Part shown: positions 1-8,778 of the stretch, piece after piece | How the letters are laid out: each line of letters opens with the position of its first letter | How positions within the stretch are numbered: position 1 is the first letter of the stretch | NCBI RefSeq assembly: GCF_002272135.1 | Contig: NZ_NPBF01000004.1 | Span: 186,001 to 250,000 of the forward strand | Direction of reading: 5' to 3' | Length of the DNA stretch: 64,000 bases | DNA from: Virgibacillus sp. 7505 | GTDB taxonomy: Bacteria > Bacillota > Bacilli > Bacillales > Amphibacillaceae | The notes under the pieces: model-generated | What the model saw: only the letters and a program-made list of their open reading frames with translations | Told to the model about the DNA's origin: nothing | Database searches by the model: none | Position numbers and translations under genes: made by a program

Positions 1-277
1 GCTCTGCAATCATTGCAACAGCATGGGGCACGATTACATTTAGAAGCATAGCGCCAATCAAACCGATCTGAAGGTACTGAAAATATATATTAGATGGCCA
101 GAGCAGATACAATGTACCAATAGAACATGCAAGTAATGTTATGACAGTTACAGCAAAATGGAATACCTTTGGTTCCACTGTCTTTTGATACTTGCTTGTC
201 TTAGACCAAGCAGGCAAAAAGATAGCTTCCTCTATATTATGTAATGTAACTGCGATAAGGAAAAGCAGGACTTCCAT
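1..277 (-). CDS. HXXEE-domain membrane protein, 3' end cut by window edge
   Basis: An open frame reads from an ATG at 277 to the window edge, 92 codons with no stop, so the C-terminus is missing. A strong ribosome site (GGGGAGGGGGG) lies just upstream. The protein opens with a hydrophobic stretch, and residues 13-17 are H-N-I-E-E, the motif that names the HXXEE family. Further hydrophobic segments lie near residues 45-60 and 70-90, so it is an integral membrane protein. The biochemical role of the family is not established. The gene follows the P450 gene by only 41 bases on the same strand, so the two are probably co-transcribed. Family assignment rests on the motif and hydrophobic pattern only. 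Confidence 0.75.
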   Translation of the reverse strand, partial: MEVLLFLIAVTLHNIEEAIFLPAWSKTSKYQKTVEPKVFHFAVTVITLLACSIGTLYLLWPSNIYFQYLQIGLIGAMLLNVIVPHAVAMIAE

Positions 278-318
278 ATAAAAACCCCCCTCCCCTTCAT
301 TATCGCATATTAACCAAA

Positions 319-1560
319 TCAGTTGTTTAACTTCCGAATATCAGCTAGTATCATTTGACTCTTCGGCATACTCGGCATGGCAGAATGACTATAGCTATAA
401 TCCTGCTTTGGAACATTATATTGCAGGCGGTTTGTAAGAAAGTCAATGCTAACTTCCATCACCTGTATCGTGACCCATTCTCCAGCACAGCGATGTCCCA
501 TGTCAAAGTCCCCGCCGCCCTGTGGGATAAAGTCAAATGGGCTTTCCTTCCAATCGAGGAATCGGTCTGGATTGAATAGATCCGGCTGCTCCCATAAATG
601 CGGATCATGATTGTTACCATACAGATCCAGCAAGGTCATGGTACCTTCCTTGAATTGATAGCCTTCCCATTCGAAATCCTTTTTCACTTTTGCCATGGTT
701 GCGGGGAAGAATGGATAGAAGCGGCGGGTTTCTTGTACGAACCTGCGGATACTGCCATCCCCCTTTTTCAGCCGTCCTCTTTCTCCCGGAAACTGATGCA
801 GGGCAAGTGCAGCAAAAGTAATATAAATACTGATGGCGACTATAGGCCGCAGTATGTTCAGCACTTCTACAGCAACTATCTTTTCAGGAAGCAGCTTCCC
901 ATCACTATCCCGATGCTCGGAAAAAACGCGGAGTGCGCCTTCCTTAGTCGCATGCAGATTCCCTTTCCTTACCTGCTCAACAAGTCCGGCAATCCAGTTC
1001 TCCGCATCAGAACGGGAGGTTCGTCCTTTCCAGTGGGCGGGTCCTACGGCTGCTGGCGATTCGAATAGGTGTCGCATTTGATTTGTCCTTTTTTCCTCAT
1101 CATCCAGCGGCACCCCTGCCCAATCACATGCGGCCTTCATCAGGATTTTCTGTGATTCTTTATATAACGTTATCTGATCGATTTTTTCCCATTGCTCGCT
1201 AGCCTTCTCCCATTCCGATTCCAACAATTTATCGAGCTGCTGCAGCTGAGCCTTAGACATGATGGACATGAACATCCCCTTGCGATTACGATGCTGTTCC
1301 CCATCCAGCGTCTGAACACCGCCTTCGCCAAATAGTGTTTTAACAAGCCGATTCGGAGCAGCTCCAGCACGAATGAACTTATCTGGGTCATAAAAGAGCG
1401 CTGCACCTTCTTTTCCACCAAGACAAATAGCCTTTTTTCCGAGCAATGTAGTCTCAAACACATTTGACTGAAAACTTTTTCTCCTATGCAGGATGAATTC
1501 ATAGCCTTCTTTTAAAAAAGCTAGACTATGATCTAATCCTTCTTCCTTCGGCATGGACAT
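319..1560 (-). CDS. cypC: CYP152-family fatty-acid peroxygenase (cytochrome P450)
   Basis: 413 residues, normal for CYP152 enzymes such as B. subtilis P450BSbeta (CypC/YbdT), which hydroxylate long-chain fatty acids at the alpha or beta carbon using hydrogen peroxide and need no reductase. The haem-ligand loop is visible as GHRCAG with Cys358. The Arg-Pro pair that binds the fatty-acid carboxylate in this family is R238-P239. The residue that helps separate hydroxylases from olefin-forming OleT enzymes is Gln83 here (GGVQTLDG); OleT has His at that place and P450BSbeta has Gln. Hydroxylation is therefore the likelier main reaction. It is cytosolic, with no signal peptide. It lies directly upstream of the HXXEE membrane protein gene. 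Confidence 0.93.
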   Translation of the reverse strand: MSMPKEEGLDHSLAFLKEGYEFILHRRKSFQSNVFETTLLGKKAICLGGKEGAALFYDPDKFIRAGAAPNRLVKTLFGEGGVQTLDGEQHRNRKGMFMSIMSKAQLQQLDKLLESEWEKASEQWEKIDQITLYKESQKILMKAACDWAGVPLDDEEKRTNQMRHLFESPAAVGPAHWKGRTSRSDAENWIAGLVEQVRKGNLHATKEGALRVFSEHRDSDGKLLPEKIVAVEVLNILRPIVAISIYITFAALALHQFPGERGRLKKGDGSIRRFVQETRRFYPFFPATMAKVKKDFEWEGYQFKEGTMTLLDLYGNNHDPHLWEQPDLFNPDRFLDWKESPFDFIPQGGGDFDMGHRCAGEWVTIQVMEVSIDFLTNRLQYNVPKQDYSYSHSAMPSMPKSQMILADIRKLNN

Positions 1561-1621
1561 ATCATGTCACCCTTCCCTGTTTAGTTTGTCTATTTCCCTT
1601 GGATTGCAGGATGAAAACGAA

Positions 1622-1656
1622 AAGTACCTTGCTTATTTTCTCTAAGCAAGGTACTT
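1622..1656 (-). terminator. Terminator of the Nudix gene
   Basis: Perfect 14-bp stem (AAGTACCTTGCTTA and its complement) with a 7-base loop. On the minus strand it is followed by a T-rich tail (TTCGTTTTC). It sits just after the stop codon of the Nudix gene and before the P450 promoter region. Confidence 0.85.
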
Positions 1657-1664
1657 CCTATGTA

Positions 1665-2069
1665 TTAAAATGCTACATAAAGTGGGTGCTGATTCTCATC
1701 AAGGCAGTTCTCGATCCGTTCCAGGAAGTTTCCCCAGGTTACCATTTCCTTTACTTCTTCAAGCGGAAAATAGCCAACTTCCAGACTTTCTTCCGAAGGC
1801 GTACAAACACCGCCAATCGGTTTGCCTAGGAAAAGGGTATTGCAGATACTTTTTTCTGTATTTTGATAGACTCCGCAAAACCTGTTCACTTCTATATCGA
1901 TTCCGCTTTCTTCCTTCACTTCCCGAATTGCTGCCTGTTCAAGTGATTCTCCTTCTTCCACTTGTCCTCCCGGCATCTCCCAGCCTCGTTTTGGTCCTTT
2001 AATCAGTAAAATATGTCCTTGGTCGTTCCGAACAATTGCTGCGGCGGAAACAATATGTTTTGGTGGCAT
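1665..2069 (-). CDS. Nudix hydrolase (MutT/YtkD-like, 134 aa)
   Basis: A small single-domain Nudix protein. The Nudix box runs from GGQVEEGE to REVKEESGID at about residues 35-58, with all the metal-binding glutamates of the G-x5-E-x7-REV-x2-EE-x-G pattern. Enzymes of this type hydrolyse nucleoside diphosphates linked to another group; the substrate cannot be told from sequence. The ATG is preceded by AAGGAGGAG. It is a single-gene unit with its own terminator, divergent from the LysE exporter gene. Confidence 0.88.
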   Translation of the reverse strand: MPPKHIVSAAAIVRNDQGHILLIKGPKRGWEMPGGQVEEGESLEQAAIREVKEESGIDIEVNRFCGVYQNTEKSICNTLFLGKPIGGVCTPSEESLEVGYFPLEEVKEMVTWGNFLERIENCLDENQHPLYVAF

Positions 2070-2195
2070 CTTAAACTCCTCCTTCTTGTTTCTTTCCCTA
2101 GCAGGGACGACGGTTCCTGCTGCTATAAAGATTTTTTATGAGCATTTCTCCCATCTTCCGTTAATGGTAGAATCTAAAAAAAGGAGGCCATTCAA

Positions 2196-2834
2196 TTGCC
2201 TGAGATCATTCTTCTTGGATTCGCTTTAGCTGCTACGCCAGGCCCTGATTTTTTGCTTATGACACGAAGCACCTTGTCGCATGGCAAAGGATTCGGGTTC
2301 ATCACATTGCTCGGCAACCGCTGCGGCCTGCTCATTCACATCAGTTTTGCCTTACTCGGACTATCGATGATTCTGCAGGAATCTGTAATCCTGTTCACTA
2401 GCATCCGGCTGCTTGGGGCATGTTATTTGATTTATCTTGGCATCCAGAAAATCATTCATCTTTTACGCAGCAAAAAAAGCACGCATGATAGCGCAGCATT
2501 TACCATCACAAAAGTGCAGGCTTTCCGGATGGGGTTCCTAAGCAACTTCCTGAATCCAAAAGTCAGCTTATTCTTCCTGAGTATCTTCCCCCAATTCGCT
2601 AGTACCGACCAGCTGCAAAACCCATTTCTGCTTATCATCTGCTTCCTGCTTGGCAACAGTGCGTGGTACGTTGGGACATTGCTGCTTGTCGGCATGAAAC
2701 AAATCCGTATGATTGTCGTCAAATTTCAATCTTACTTGGATGTAGTGTTTGGCTTTGTCTTCCTCATCTATGGCGGAAAAATCGTCTGGGAAGATGTGCT
2801 GCGCAAAATCACCTTTTCTCCCCGCCTGTATTAA
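2196..2834 (+). CDS. LysE/RhtB-family amino-acid exporter
   Basis: 212 residues with about six hydrophobic segments and the family's N-terminal signature ATPGPDFLL at residues 13-21. LysE/RhtB proteins export amino acids such as lysine, homoserine, threonine or leucine from the cytoplasm; the substrate here is unknown. The start is TTG at 2196, chosen because AAGGAGG (2181-2187) lies 8 bases before it and the next in-frame ATG is far inside the family domain. A monocistronic unit closed by a hairpin that also serves topB from the other side. Confidence 0.88.
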   Translation: MPEIILLGFALAATPGPDFLLMTRSTLSHGKGFGFITLLGNRCGLLIHISFALLGLSMILQESVILFTSIRLLGACYLIYLGIQKIIHLLRSKKSTHDSAAFTITKVQAFRMGFLSNFLNPKVSLFFLSIFPQFASTDQLQNPFLLIICFLLGNSAWYVGTLLLVGMKQIRMIVVKFQSYLDVVFGFVFLIYGGKIVWEDVLRKITFSPRLY

Positions 2835-2835
2835 A

Positions 2836-2863
2836 AGAAGCCCTGCCAAATGGCAGGGCTTCT
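2836..2863. terminator. Bidirectional terminator, lysE / topB
   Basis: 13-bp perfect stem AGAAGCCCTGCCA / TGGCAGGGCTTCT with a 2-base central loop, between two convergent stop codons. T-rich on both sides. Confidence 0.85.
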
Positions 2864-2867
2864 TCGT

Positions 2868-5048
2868 TTATTGTTTCTTAAATTTAGCAAGTGCATCAGC
2901 CAATGCAGTATTTGCGAAGCTATCATCTTGCTGATTCTTCTTCAGATACTTCTGTACATCACGCTTACTCGCTTTATTGGTTTTCTCTTTCTTGCGGCGT
3001 TCGTTGAACGTACTCAGCTTTTCACGATGTCCGCATTTGCAGAAGAAAATCTGACCTTCCCCTTCACCGCGCAGTTCCAAACGTTTATGACAGTTCGGGC
3101 AGCGTGCATTCGTCGTTTTGGCGATATTTTTCTTATGCCCGCATTCCCGGTCCTGACAAACGAGCATACGACCACGTTTGCCATTGACTTCAAGCATCAG
3201 TTTCCCGCAATCCGGACACTGTGTGCCCGTCATATTATCGTGCTTATACTTATGCTCGCTGTTCTTGATTTCGGCAACGACTTCTTTCGCATACTGCTTC
3301 ATTTCAGAAATGTATTGCTGCTGGTTCAGCTTCCCTTCCGCGATGGCACTTAGCTTCATTTCCCATTCTGCAGTCAATGCTGGTGATTTCAAGTCTTCCG
3401 GTACAAGCTCAAGCAGCTGTCGGCCTTTGGAAGTCATTTTCAGATACTTGCCTTGTTTCTCGATATAGAATGTATTGAACAGTTTATCAATGATATCAGC
3501 ACGTGTCGCAACTGTGCCAAGTCCGCCAGTCTGGCCGATCGTTTTGATAAGATCCTTGTTCTCACCAGCCATGAAACGGACCGGATTTTCCATCGCATGA
3601 AGCAAGGTGCCTTCTGTGAATCGTTCCGGCGGTTTCGTCTCGCCCGTCGTCATCCGATACGCAAGCGACCACTCCTCGCCTTTTTCGACGTTCGGCAACG
3701 TTTGATCGTCATCTGCTTCCTCGTCATCAAAGTTGTTCGCATAGACTTCCTTCCAGCCTTGCTTTTGTACGATTTTACCTTTGGCAGTGAATGTTTCTCC
3801 AGCTGCCTCAACAGTCAATGTTGTCTGTTCATATTCAAACGGCGGGAACAGGACAGCGAAGAAACGCTTGATGACCAAATCATAGATTTTCCGTTCCTTA
3901 TCGGAAAGGTCAGCACCATACGCATTCTGATCTGTTGGAATGATTGCGTGGTGATCAGATACCTTCTTGTCGTCAACAAATGCTTTTGTCGCTTTAATTG
4001 GTGCGTTCGTAATTTTCGTTGCCAGACGGCCGTAGCTTCCTACACCTGCAGCTTTAACCCGATCCTTCAGCGTAGGAACGATATCAGAAGAAAGATAACG
4101 TGAGTCCGTACGCGGATATGTGAGAAGCTTATGACGCTCATACAGCTGCTGCATGATATTGAGTGTTTCTTTACCGCCAAACCCAAACAGACGGTTCGCA
4201 TCGCGCTGAAGTTCAGTCAGATCATACAATTGTGGAGCATAGCTCTTCTTCAGCTTCTTCTCCACTTCCTTCACTGTAGCCTTGACCTGATTCAGCTTCT
4301 GAAGCACCTGCTCTGCCTTATCTTTAGAGAACGTCCGTGTACTGTTATGCTTCTGATCCTTCCAGACGAGGCGCAAGCCTTTCTGAGTCTTTGCTTCGAT
4401 GCCATAGAATGTCTCTGGCTTGAAGTTCTTTATCTCTTCTTCCCGGTGATGGATCATCGCCAAAGTCGGCGTCTGCACGCGTCCACTGGACAGCTGTGCG
4501 TTGAATTTCGTCGTCAATGCACGTGTTGCATTCAGACCGACATACCAATCAGCCTCAGAGCGGGCTACCGCTGCTTTATAGAGGTTCTCGAACTGCTTGC
4601 CGCTTTTCAGGTTTTTAAAACCGTCCTTGATCGCCTTATCCGTAACCGAGGATATCCACAACCGTTTCACAGGCTTGTTCACACGAGCTTTCTCTAGGAT
4701 CCAGCGTGCAACAAGCTCCCCTTCACGCCCGGCATCAGTAGCAATGACAATATCACTGACGTCGCTTCTGTTCAATTGCGTTTTTACTGTGCTGAACTGC
4801 CTGCCAGTCTGCTTGATCACAACAAGCTTCAGCTTATCCGGCAGCATCGGCAAGTCCTCTATTTTCCAAGTTTTATATTTATCGTCATATGTCTCCGGGT
4901 CCGCCAATGTCACTAAATGACCAAGCGCCCACGTTACAATATAGTCTTTTCCTTCCATATAGCTGTTCGTCTTCTTCGTACAGCCAAGAACACGCGCTAT
5001 ATCGCGGCCGACAGATGGCTTCTCTGCCAGTACAACCGTTTTACCCAT
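2868..5048 (-). CDS. topB: DNA topoisomerase III
   Basis: Type IA topoisomerase of 726 residues, the usual Bacillus TopB length. It relaxes and decatenates single-stranded or intertwined DNA. The Toprim domain opens the protein (VVLAEKPSVG; acidic cluster ATDAGREGE near residues 103-111). The active-site tyrosine is Tyr311 in LLTYPRTDSRYL. The C-terminus carries two four-cysteine zinc ribbons (CPDCGK...CQDREC and CPNCHK...CKCG). I start at the ATG at 5048 because it begins exactly at the conserved MGKTVVLAEKPSVG and has AAAGGA upstream. An in-frame extension to 5123 exists but adds 25 unconserved residues. Confidence 0.96.
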   Translation of the reverse strand: MGKTVVLAEKPSVGRDIARVLGCTKKTNSYMEGKDYIVTWALGHLVTLADPETYDDKYKTWKIEDLPMLPDKLKLVVIKQTGRQFSTVKTQLNRSDVSDIVIATDAGREGELVARWILEKARVNKPVKRLWISSVTDKAIKDGFKNLKSGKQFENLYKAAVARSEADWYVGLNATRALTTKFNAQLSSGRVQTPTLAMIHHREEEIKNFKPETFYGIEAKTQKGLRLVWKDQKHNSTRTFSKDKAEQVLQKLNQVKATVKEVEKKLKKSYAPQLYDLTELQRDANRLFGFGGKETLNIMQQLYERHKLLTYPRTDSRYLSSDIVPTLKDRVKAAGVGSYGRLATKITNAPIKATKAFVDDKKVSDHHAIIPTDQNAYGADLSDKERKIYDLVIKRFFAVLFPPFEYEQTTLTVEAAGETFTAKGKIVQKQGWKEVYANNFDDEEADDDQTLPNVEKGEEWSLAYRMTTGETKPPERFTEGTLLHAMENPVRFMAGENKDLIKTIGQTGGLGTVATRADIIDKLFNTFYIEKQGKYLKMTSKGRQLLELVPEDLKSPALTAEWEMKLSAIAEGKLNQQQYISEMKQYAKEVVAEIKNSEHKYKHDNMTGTQCPDCGKLMLEVNGKRGRMLVCQDRECGHKKNIAKTTNARCPNCHKRLELRGEGEGQIFFCKCGHREKLSTFNERRKKEKTNKASKRDVQKYLKKNQQDDSFANTALADALAKFKKQ

Positions 5049-5121
5049 GAAAACATCCTTTCTCGAATCACTTCCTATAGTGTAGCACATGGCGGCTTTT
5101 TTCGGGAGCAAGCGGCATAGC

Positions 5122-5147
5122 AAAGGCAGTGCCAGCGCACTGCCTTT
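5122..5147 (-). terminator. Hairpin after the S9 peptidase gene
   Basis: 10-bp stem AAAGGCAGTG / CACTGCCTTT with a 6-base loop, just beyond the stop codon of the peptidase gene. The following T-run is poor, so termination may be partial and topB may be read through. Confidence 0.5.
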
Positions 5148-5155
5148 CCCTTTAC

Positions 5156-6955
5156 TTATCCAATCGGATGATCCAACCTCTGCTTATCGAGAAACTTGAC
5201 AATCTGTTCAAAGACTAACAGTTCATTTTCTTTCTTAGAGAAGCCATGCCCTTCATCCTCAAGCAGCAAATACTCTACTTCCACTCCTTTATCCCGTAAT
5301 GCGTTTACGATTTTATCCGACTCTGCTTGTACGACACGCGGATCATTCGCTCCTTGTACAACCATCATCGGTTTTATCATATTTTCTAAATATGTAATTG
5401 GCGAATCCTCGATGAACTTCGCTTTATCTCGGTCCGGATTTCCTACGAATTGATCCATCATTTGCTTCCAATGATCCGGCACAGAATGATAAAAAGTGAA
5501 CAAGTCACATGGTCCGAAAATGTCGACAAATGCCCGGAACAAATCACTATGCCTTCCATGCAAGAGCAAGGTCATGTAGCCGCCATAGCTGCCTCCGACA
5601 CAATAAAGTGTTTCTGGTGTGGCATACCCTTGATCAAACAGCCATTCGGCACCTTTTACACAATCTAAGCGTGGACCGTAACCCCAATCCCTTTCCACCA
5701 TTTTCATAAAGTCTGACCCATAACCGGCGCTGCCGCGGAAGTTCGGAGCAAAGACGGAATAGCCATTTGCCAGCCAATATTGGAAATAAGCACGGAAAGC
5801 TTTCGTTTCCAAACTTTGCGGTCCACCGTGCGGCCAGAAAATTGTAGCCCGGTTACTGACTTCATCAGAAGCTTTGAACCACAAAGCTTCGATTTGTAAG
5901 CCATCAAATGATGAATATGTAATCGTTTCGGCTTCGACAAGCATCTCTTCCGGCACGCCCGGCACGCGATTCGTGACAATTGGCTCCCACTCTGAACCAG
6001 TAAACGTAAAAATTTGCATCGGTGAAGTGGAAGTAGAGCCAAGAACATAAAGCGCACCGCTTGCAGCAATCTTCAAGCTTAGAATCATATCAAATGGCGT
6101 AACTACTTCCCTCCAACCTTTATCCGCAATTGTAAGACGATAAAGCCTCGCAATCGCGCCTTCCAAAGTCCTAACATATAAACAATGATTAGCAGCATCA
6201 TAATCCAGTTCATCCATCGAAGCATTAGGAAGTTTTTTTATAATAGTAGTCAATTGCTCATCTAAATCGTAAGCGGCCAAATAATGATGATCTTCATGCA
6301 AGTTTGTCAGGTAATACACTTTTCTGCCTGCTACAACGGCTTGGCGCATTTCCTGTATTTCTTCCGGTTCAGATGAGAGCACATGTGTCTTGTCTCCGTC
6401 CAAAGCTTCGATCAAGCTATGCGTGTTGCTGAATTTTTTCACATAAGCAATGATATAACCGTCTTCGCTAACAGATTCAATTGTCGTTAATGCATCTTCT
6501 CCAACAACAAGCAGTTCTTCCTCACCTGTCATTACATTTCGCCTAAAACTATTGAAGTATTCAGGATTACCCTGACTCGTTGCATAGTATAGATATTCAC
6601 CATCATCGGACAGATGTGAAATGAATTGCTTCGTCTCCTGTTCTGCAGGAATTAAAGATTTAGCCTGGCCTCCTGCTGGAGAAATGACTTTGATTTTGTA
6701 ATTCTCATCTCCGTCTACGTCGCTGGTAATTAGCGTATATCTGCCTTTTGGATCACCATGAACACTCCCGATAGACTGATTTTCGAACGTGAGCTGGCTG
6801 GGGAAACCGACTGGAAGTGCTTTGCTCCACAAATTCATCTTACCGCTTAAATTGGATACAAACAGAAGTTTATCCTCGTTACTTGTTACAGCGAATTTCC
6901 CAAGTGTCAAGGTTTGCAGGAATTGCCTTGCCGCTGGTTTTGGAAAATCAATCAT
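5156..6955 (-). CDS. S9-family prolyl-oligopeptidase-like serine peptidase
   Basis: 599 residues without a signal peptide, so cytoplasmic. The N-terminal ~330 residues resemble the beta-propeller of S9 peptidases (repeated DG-type strands). The C-terminal alpha/beta hydrolase domain has the oxyanion region HGGPQ (376-380) and the nucleophile elbow GGSYGGY with Ser456. The other likely triad residues are Asp538 (GANDPR) and His570 (EDEGHGF). Such enzymes cleave short peptides, acyl-aminoacyl peptides or dipeptides; B. subtilis YuxL is similar in architecture. It may share a transcript with topB downstream, about 100 bases away. Confidence 0.9.
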   Translation of the reverse strand: MIDFPKPAARQFLQTLTLGKFAVTSNEDKLLFVSNLSGKMNLWSKALPVGFPSQLTFENQSIGSVHGDPKGRYTLITSDVDGDENYKIKVISPAGGQAKSLIPAEQETKQFISHLSDDGEYLYYATSQGNPEYFNSFRRNVMTGEEELLVVGEDALTTIESVSEDGYIIAYVKKFSNTHSLIEALDGDKTHVLSSEPEEIQEMRQAVVAGRKVYYLTNLHEDHHYLAAYDLDEQLTTIIKKLPNASMDELDYDAANHCLYVRTLEGAIARLYRLTIADKGWREVVTPFDMILSLKIAASGALYVLGSTSTSPMQIFTFTGSEWEPIVTNRVPGVPEEMLVEAETITYSSFDGLQIEALWFKASDEVSNRATIFWPHGGPQSLETKAFRAYFQYWLANGYSVFAPNFRGSAGYGSDFMKMVERDWGYGPRLDCVKGAEWLFDQGYATPETLYCVGGSYGGYMTLLLHGRHSDLFRAFVDIFGPCDLFTFYHSVPDHWKQMMDQFVGNPDRDKAKFIEDSPITYLENMIKPMMVVQGANDPRVVQAESDKIVNALRDKGVEVEYLLLEDEGHGFSKKENELLVFEQIVKFLDKQRLDHPIG

Positions 6956-7105
6956 ATGCTCATCCCTTCCTTTTTATGTAAGTATAGCAAACACCTCATA
7001 ATAAAATCAGACTTTATTACAAAATTTTGAACATTGACTTACACTCTTATTTCCCGTAAGCTTAAGGCATGCGTGACATTTTTGATCATGGAGGAAAAGG
7101 TATAC

Positions 7106-8725
7106 ATGATAACGGTAAATAATGTAGGTCTACAATATGGCGACAAAAAGCTATTTGAAGAAGTTAATATAAAGTTCACCCCTGGAAACTGCTATGGGGT
7201 TATAGGTGCAAACGGTGCCGGAAAATCCACTTTCTTGAAAGTACTTTCTGGTGATATTGAGCCGCAGGTAGGTAACGTAGCGATTGGTGATGGAGAGCGT
7301 CTAGCCTTCCTGAAACAGAACCACTTCGGATATGAAGAGCATGAAGTTCTGCAAACGGTCATGATGGGTCATGAGCGTCTATTCAAAATCATCGAAGAAA
7401 AAGATGCGCTTTATGCAAAAGCAGACTTCTCTGAAGCAGACGGCATGCGTGCCGCTGAACTTGAAGGTGAATTCGCAGAGCTTAACGGTTGGGAAGCAGA
7501 ATCTGATGCCGCTGTTCTATTAAAAGGCTTAGGTATTTCTGAAAACTTGCATGATAAAAAAATGGCTGAACTGACTGGTTCCGAGAAAGTGAAAGTGCTC
7601 CTTGCACAAGCCTTGTTCGGCAACCCTGATGTTTTGCTTCTGGATGAGCCTACCAACGGACTTGATTTGCAGGCGATCCAATGGCTGGAAGAATTCTTGA
7701 TCAATTTCGATAACACAGTTATCGTCGTATCCCACGACCGTCACTTCTTAAATAAGATTTGTACGCATATCGCGGATGTTGACTTTGGTAAAATCCAGCT
7801 TTATGTGGGTAACTATGACTTCTGGTATGAATCCAGCCAGTTAGCTACACAAATGGCACAGGATGAGAACAAGAAAAAAGAAGAGAAAATCAAGGAATTA
7901 CAAGCCTTCGTCGCGCGATTCAGTGCGAATGCTTCGAAATCCAAGCAAGCGACTTCCCGTAAGAAGATGCTTGATAACATCACATTGGAAGACATCAAGC
8001 CTTCTTCCCGCCGCTATCCGTATGTAGGATTCCAGCAAGAGCGCGAAATCGGTAATGATGTACTTACTGTCAAAGGCATTTCGAAGACAATCGACGGTGT
8101 CAAAGTACTCGATAACGTCAGCTTCACAATCGGCCGTGAAGACAAACTTGCCCTTGTCGGCCGCGATGAGATCGCGAAAACAACACTATTGAAAATCATC
8201 ATGGGTGAAATGGAGCCTGACGCTGGTGAGTACAAGTGGGGTATCACTACTTCCCAATCGTACTTCCCGAAAGACAACTCCAAATACTTTGATGGTGTGA
8301 ATTTGACTTTGGTGGAATGGCTTCGTCAGTACTCTCCTGAGGACCAGACAGAGACGTTCCTTCGCGGATTCCTTGGACGTATGCTATTCAGCGGGGAAGA
8401 TGCACTGAAAGAAGCGAACGTGCTTTCCGGAGGAGAAAAAGTACGCTGTATGCTATCGAAGATGATGCTCAGCAAATCGAATGTATTGGTAATGGATGAA
8501 CCGACGAACCACTTGGATCTTGAATCCATCCAGTCCTTGAACGAAGGATTGATCAAATTCAAAGGTGTTCTTCTCTTCACTTCCCATGACCAACAGTTTG
8601 TGAACAGTATAGCGAACCGTCTGATCGAGATCACTCCAGCTGGTATCGTAGATAAAGAAATGACGTATGATGAATATGTTTCTGACAAAAAGCTGCAGAA
8701 AGAAATTGCGGCAATGTACAGCTAA
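7106..8725 (+). CDS. ykpA: ABC-F family ATPase (YkpA/YbiT type)
   Basis: 539 residues, two ABC domains in one chain and no membrane segments: an ABC-F protein. Members act on the ribosome in translation control or antibiotic protection rather than in transport. Domain 1 has Walker A GANGAGKST, signature LTGSEKVK and Walker B VLLLDEPTN. Domain 2 has signature LSGGEKVR and Walker B VLVMDEPTN. The second Walker A is degenerate (VGRDEIAKTTLL, with Ala in place of the last Gly before Lys). The start at 7106 is set by GGAGGAAAAGG 5 bases upstream; an in-frame ATG at 7034 would add 24 residues and lacks a good ribosome site. Divergent from the S9 peptidase gene. Confidence 0.9.
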   Translation: MITVNNVGLQYGDKKLFEEVNIKFTPGNCYGVIGANGAGKSTFLKVLSGDIEPQVGNVAIGDGERLAFLKQNHFGYEEHEVLQTVMMGHERLFKIIEEKDALYAKADFSEADGMRAAELEGEFAELNGWEAESDAAVLLKGLGISENLHDKKMAELTGSEKVKVLLAQALFGNPDVLLLDEPTNGLDLQAIQWLEEFLINFDNTVIVVSHDRHFLNKICTHIADVDFGKIQLYVGNYDFWYESSQLATQMAQDENKKKEEKIKELQAFVARFSANASKSKQATSRKKMLDNITLEDIKPSSRRYPYVGFQQEREIGNDVLTVKGISKTIDGVKVLDNVSFTIGREDKLALVGRDEIAKTTLLKIIMGEMEPDAGEYKWGITTSQSYFPKDNSKYFDGVNLTLVEWLRQYSPEDQTETFLRGFLGRMLFSGEDALKEANVLSGGEKVRCMLSKMMLSKSNVLVMDEPTNHLDLESIQSLNEGLIKFKGVLLFTSHDQQFVNSIANRLIEITPAGIVDKEMTYDEYVSDKKLQKEIAAMYS

Positions 8726-8731
8726 TCTATC

Positions 8732-8760
8732 AAGCTCCAAGGCTTTCCGCTTTGGAGCTT
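8732..8760 (+). terminator. Terminator-like hairpin after the ABC-F gene
   Basis: 9-bp stem AAGCTCCAA / TTGGAGCTT with an 11-base loop, followed by ATTTCTT. It lies between the ABC-F stop and the ogt ribosome site. The weak T-tract allows read-through into ogt. Confidence 0.6.
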
Positions 8761-8778
8761 ATTTCTTAGGAGGCAATC

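Noticed and set aside
5049-5123. 25-residue N-terminal extension of topoisomerase III
   Set aside because: The family starts at MGKTVVLAEKPSVG, and a ribosome site lies just before that ATG.
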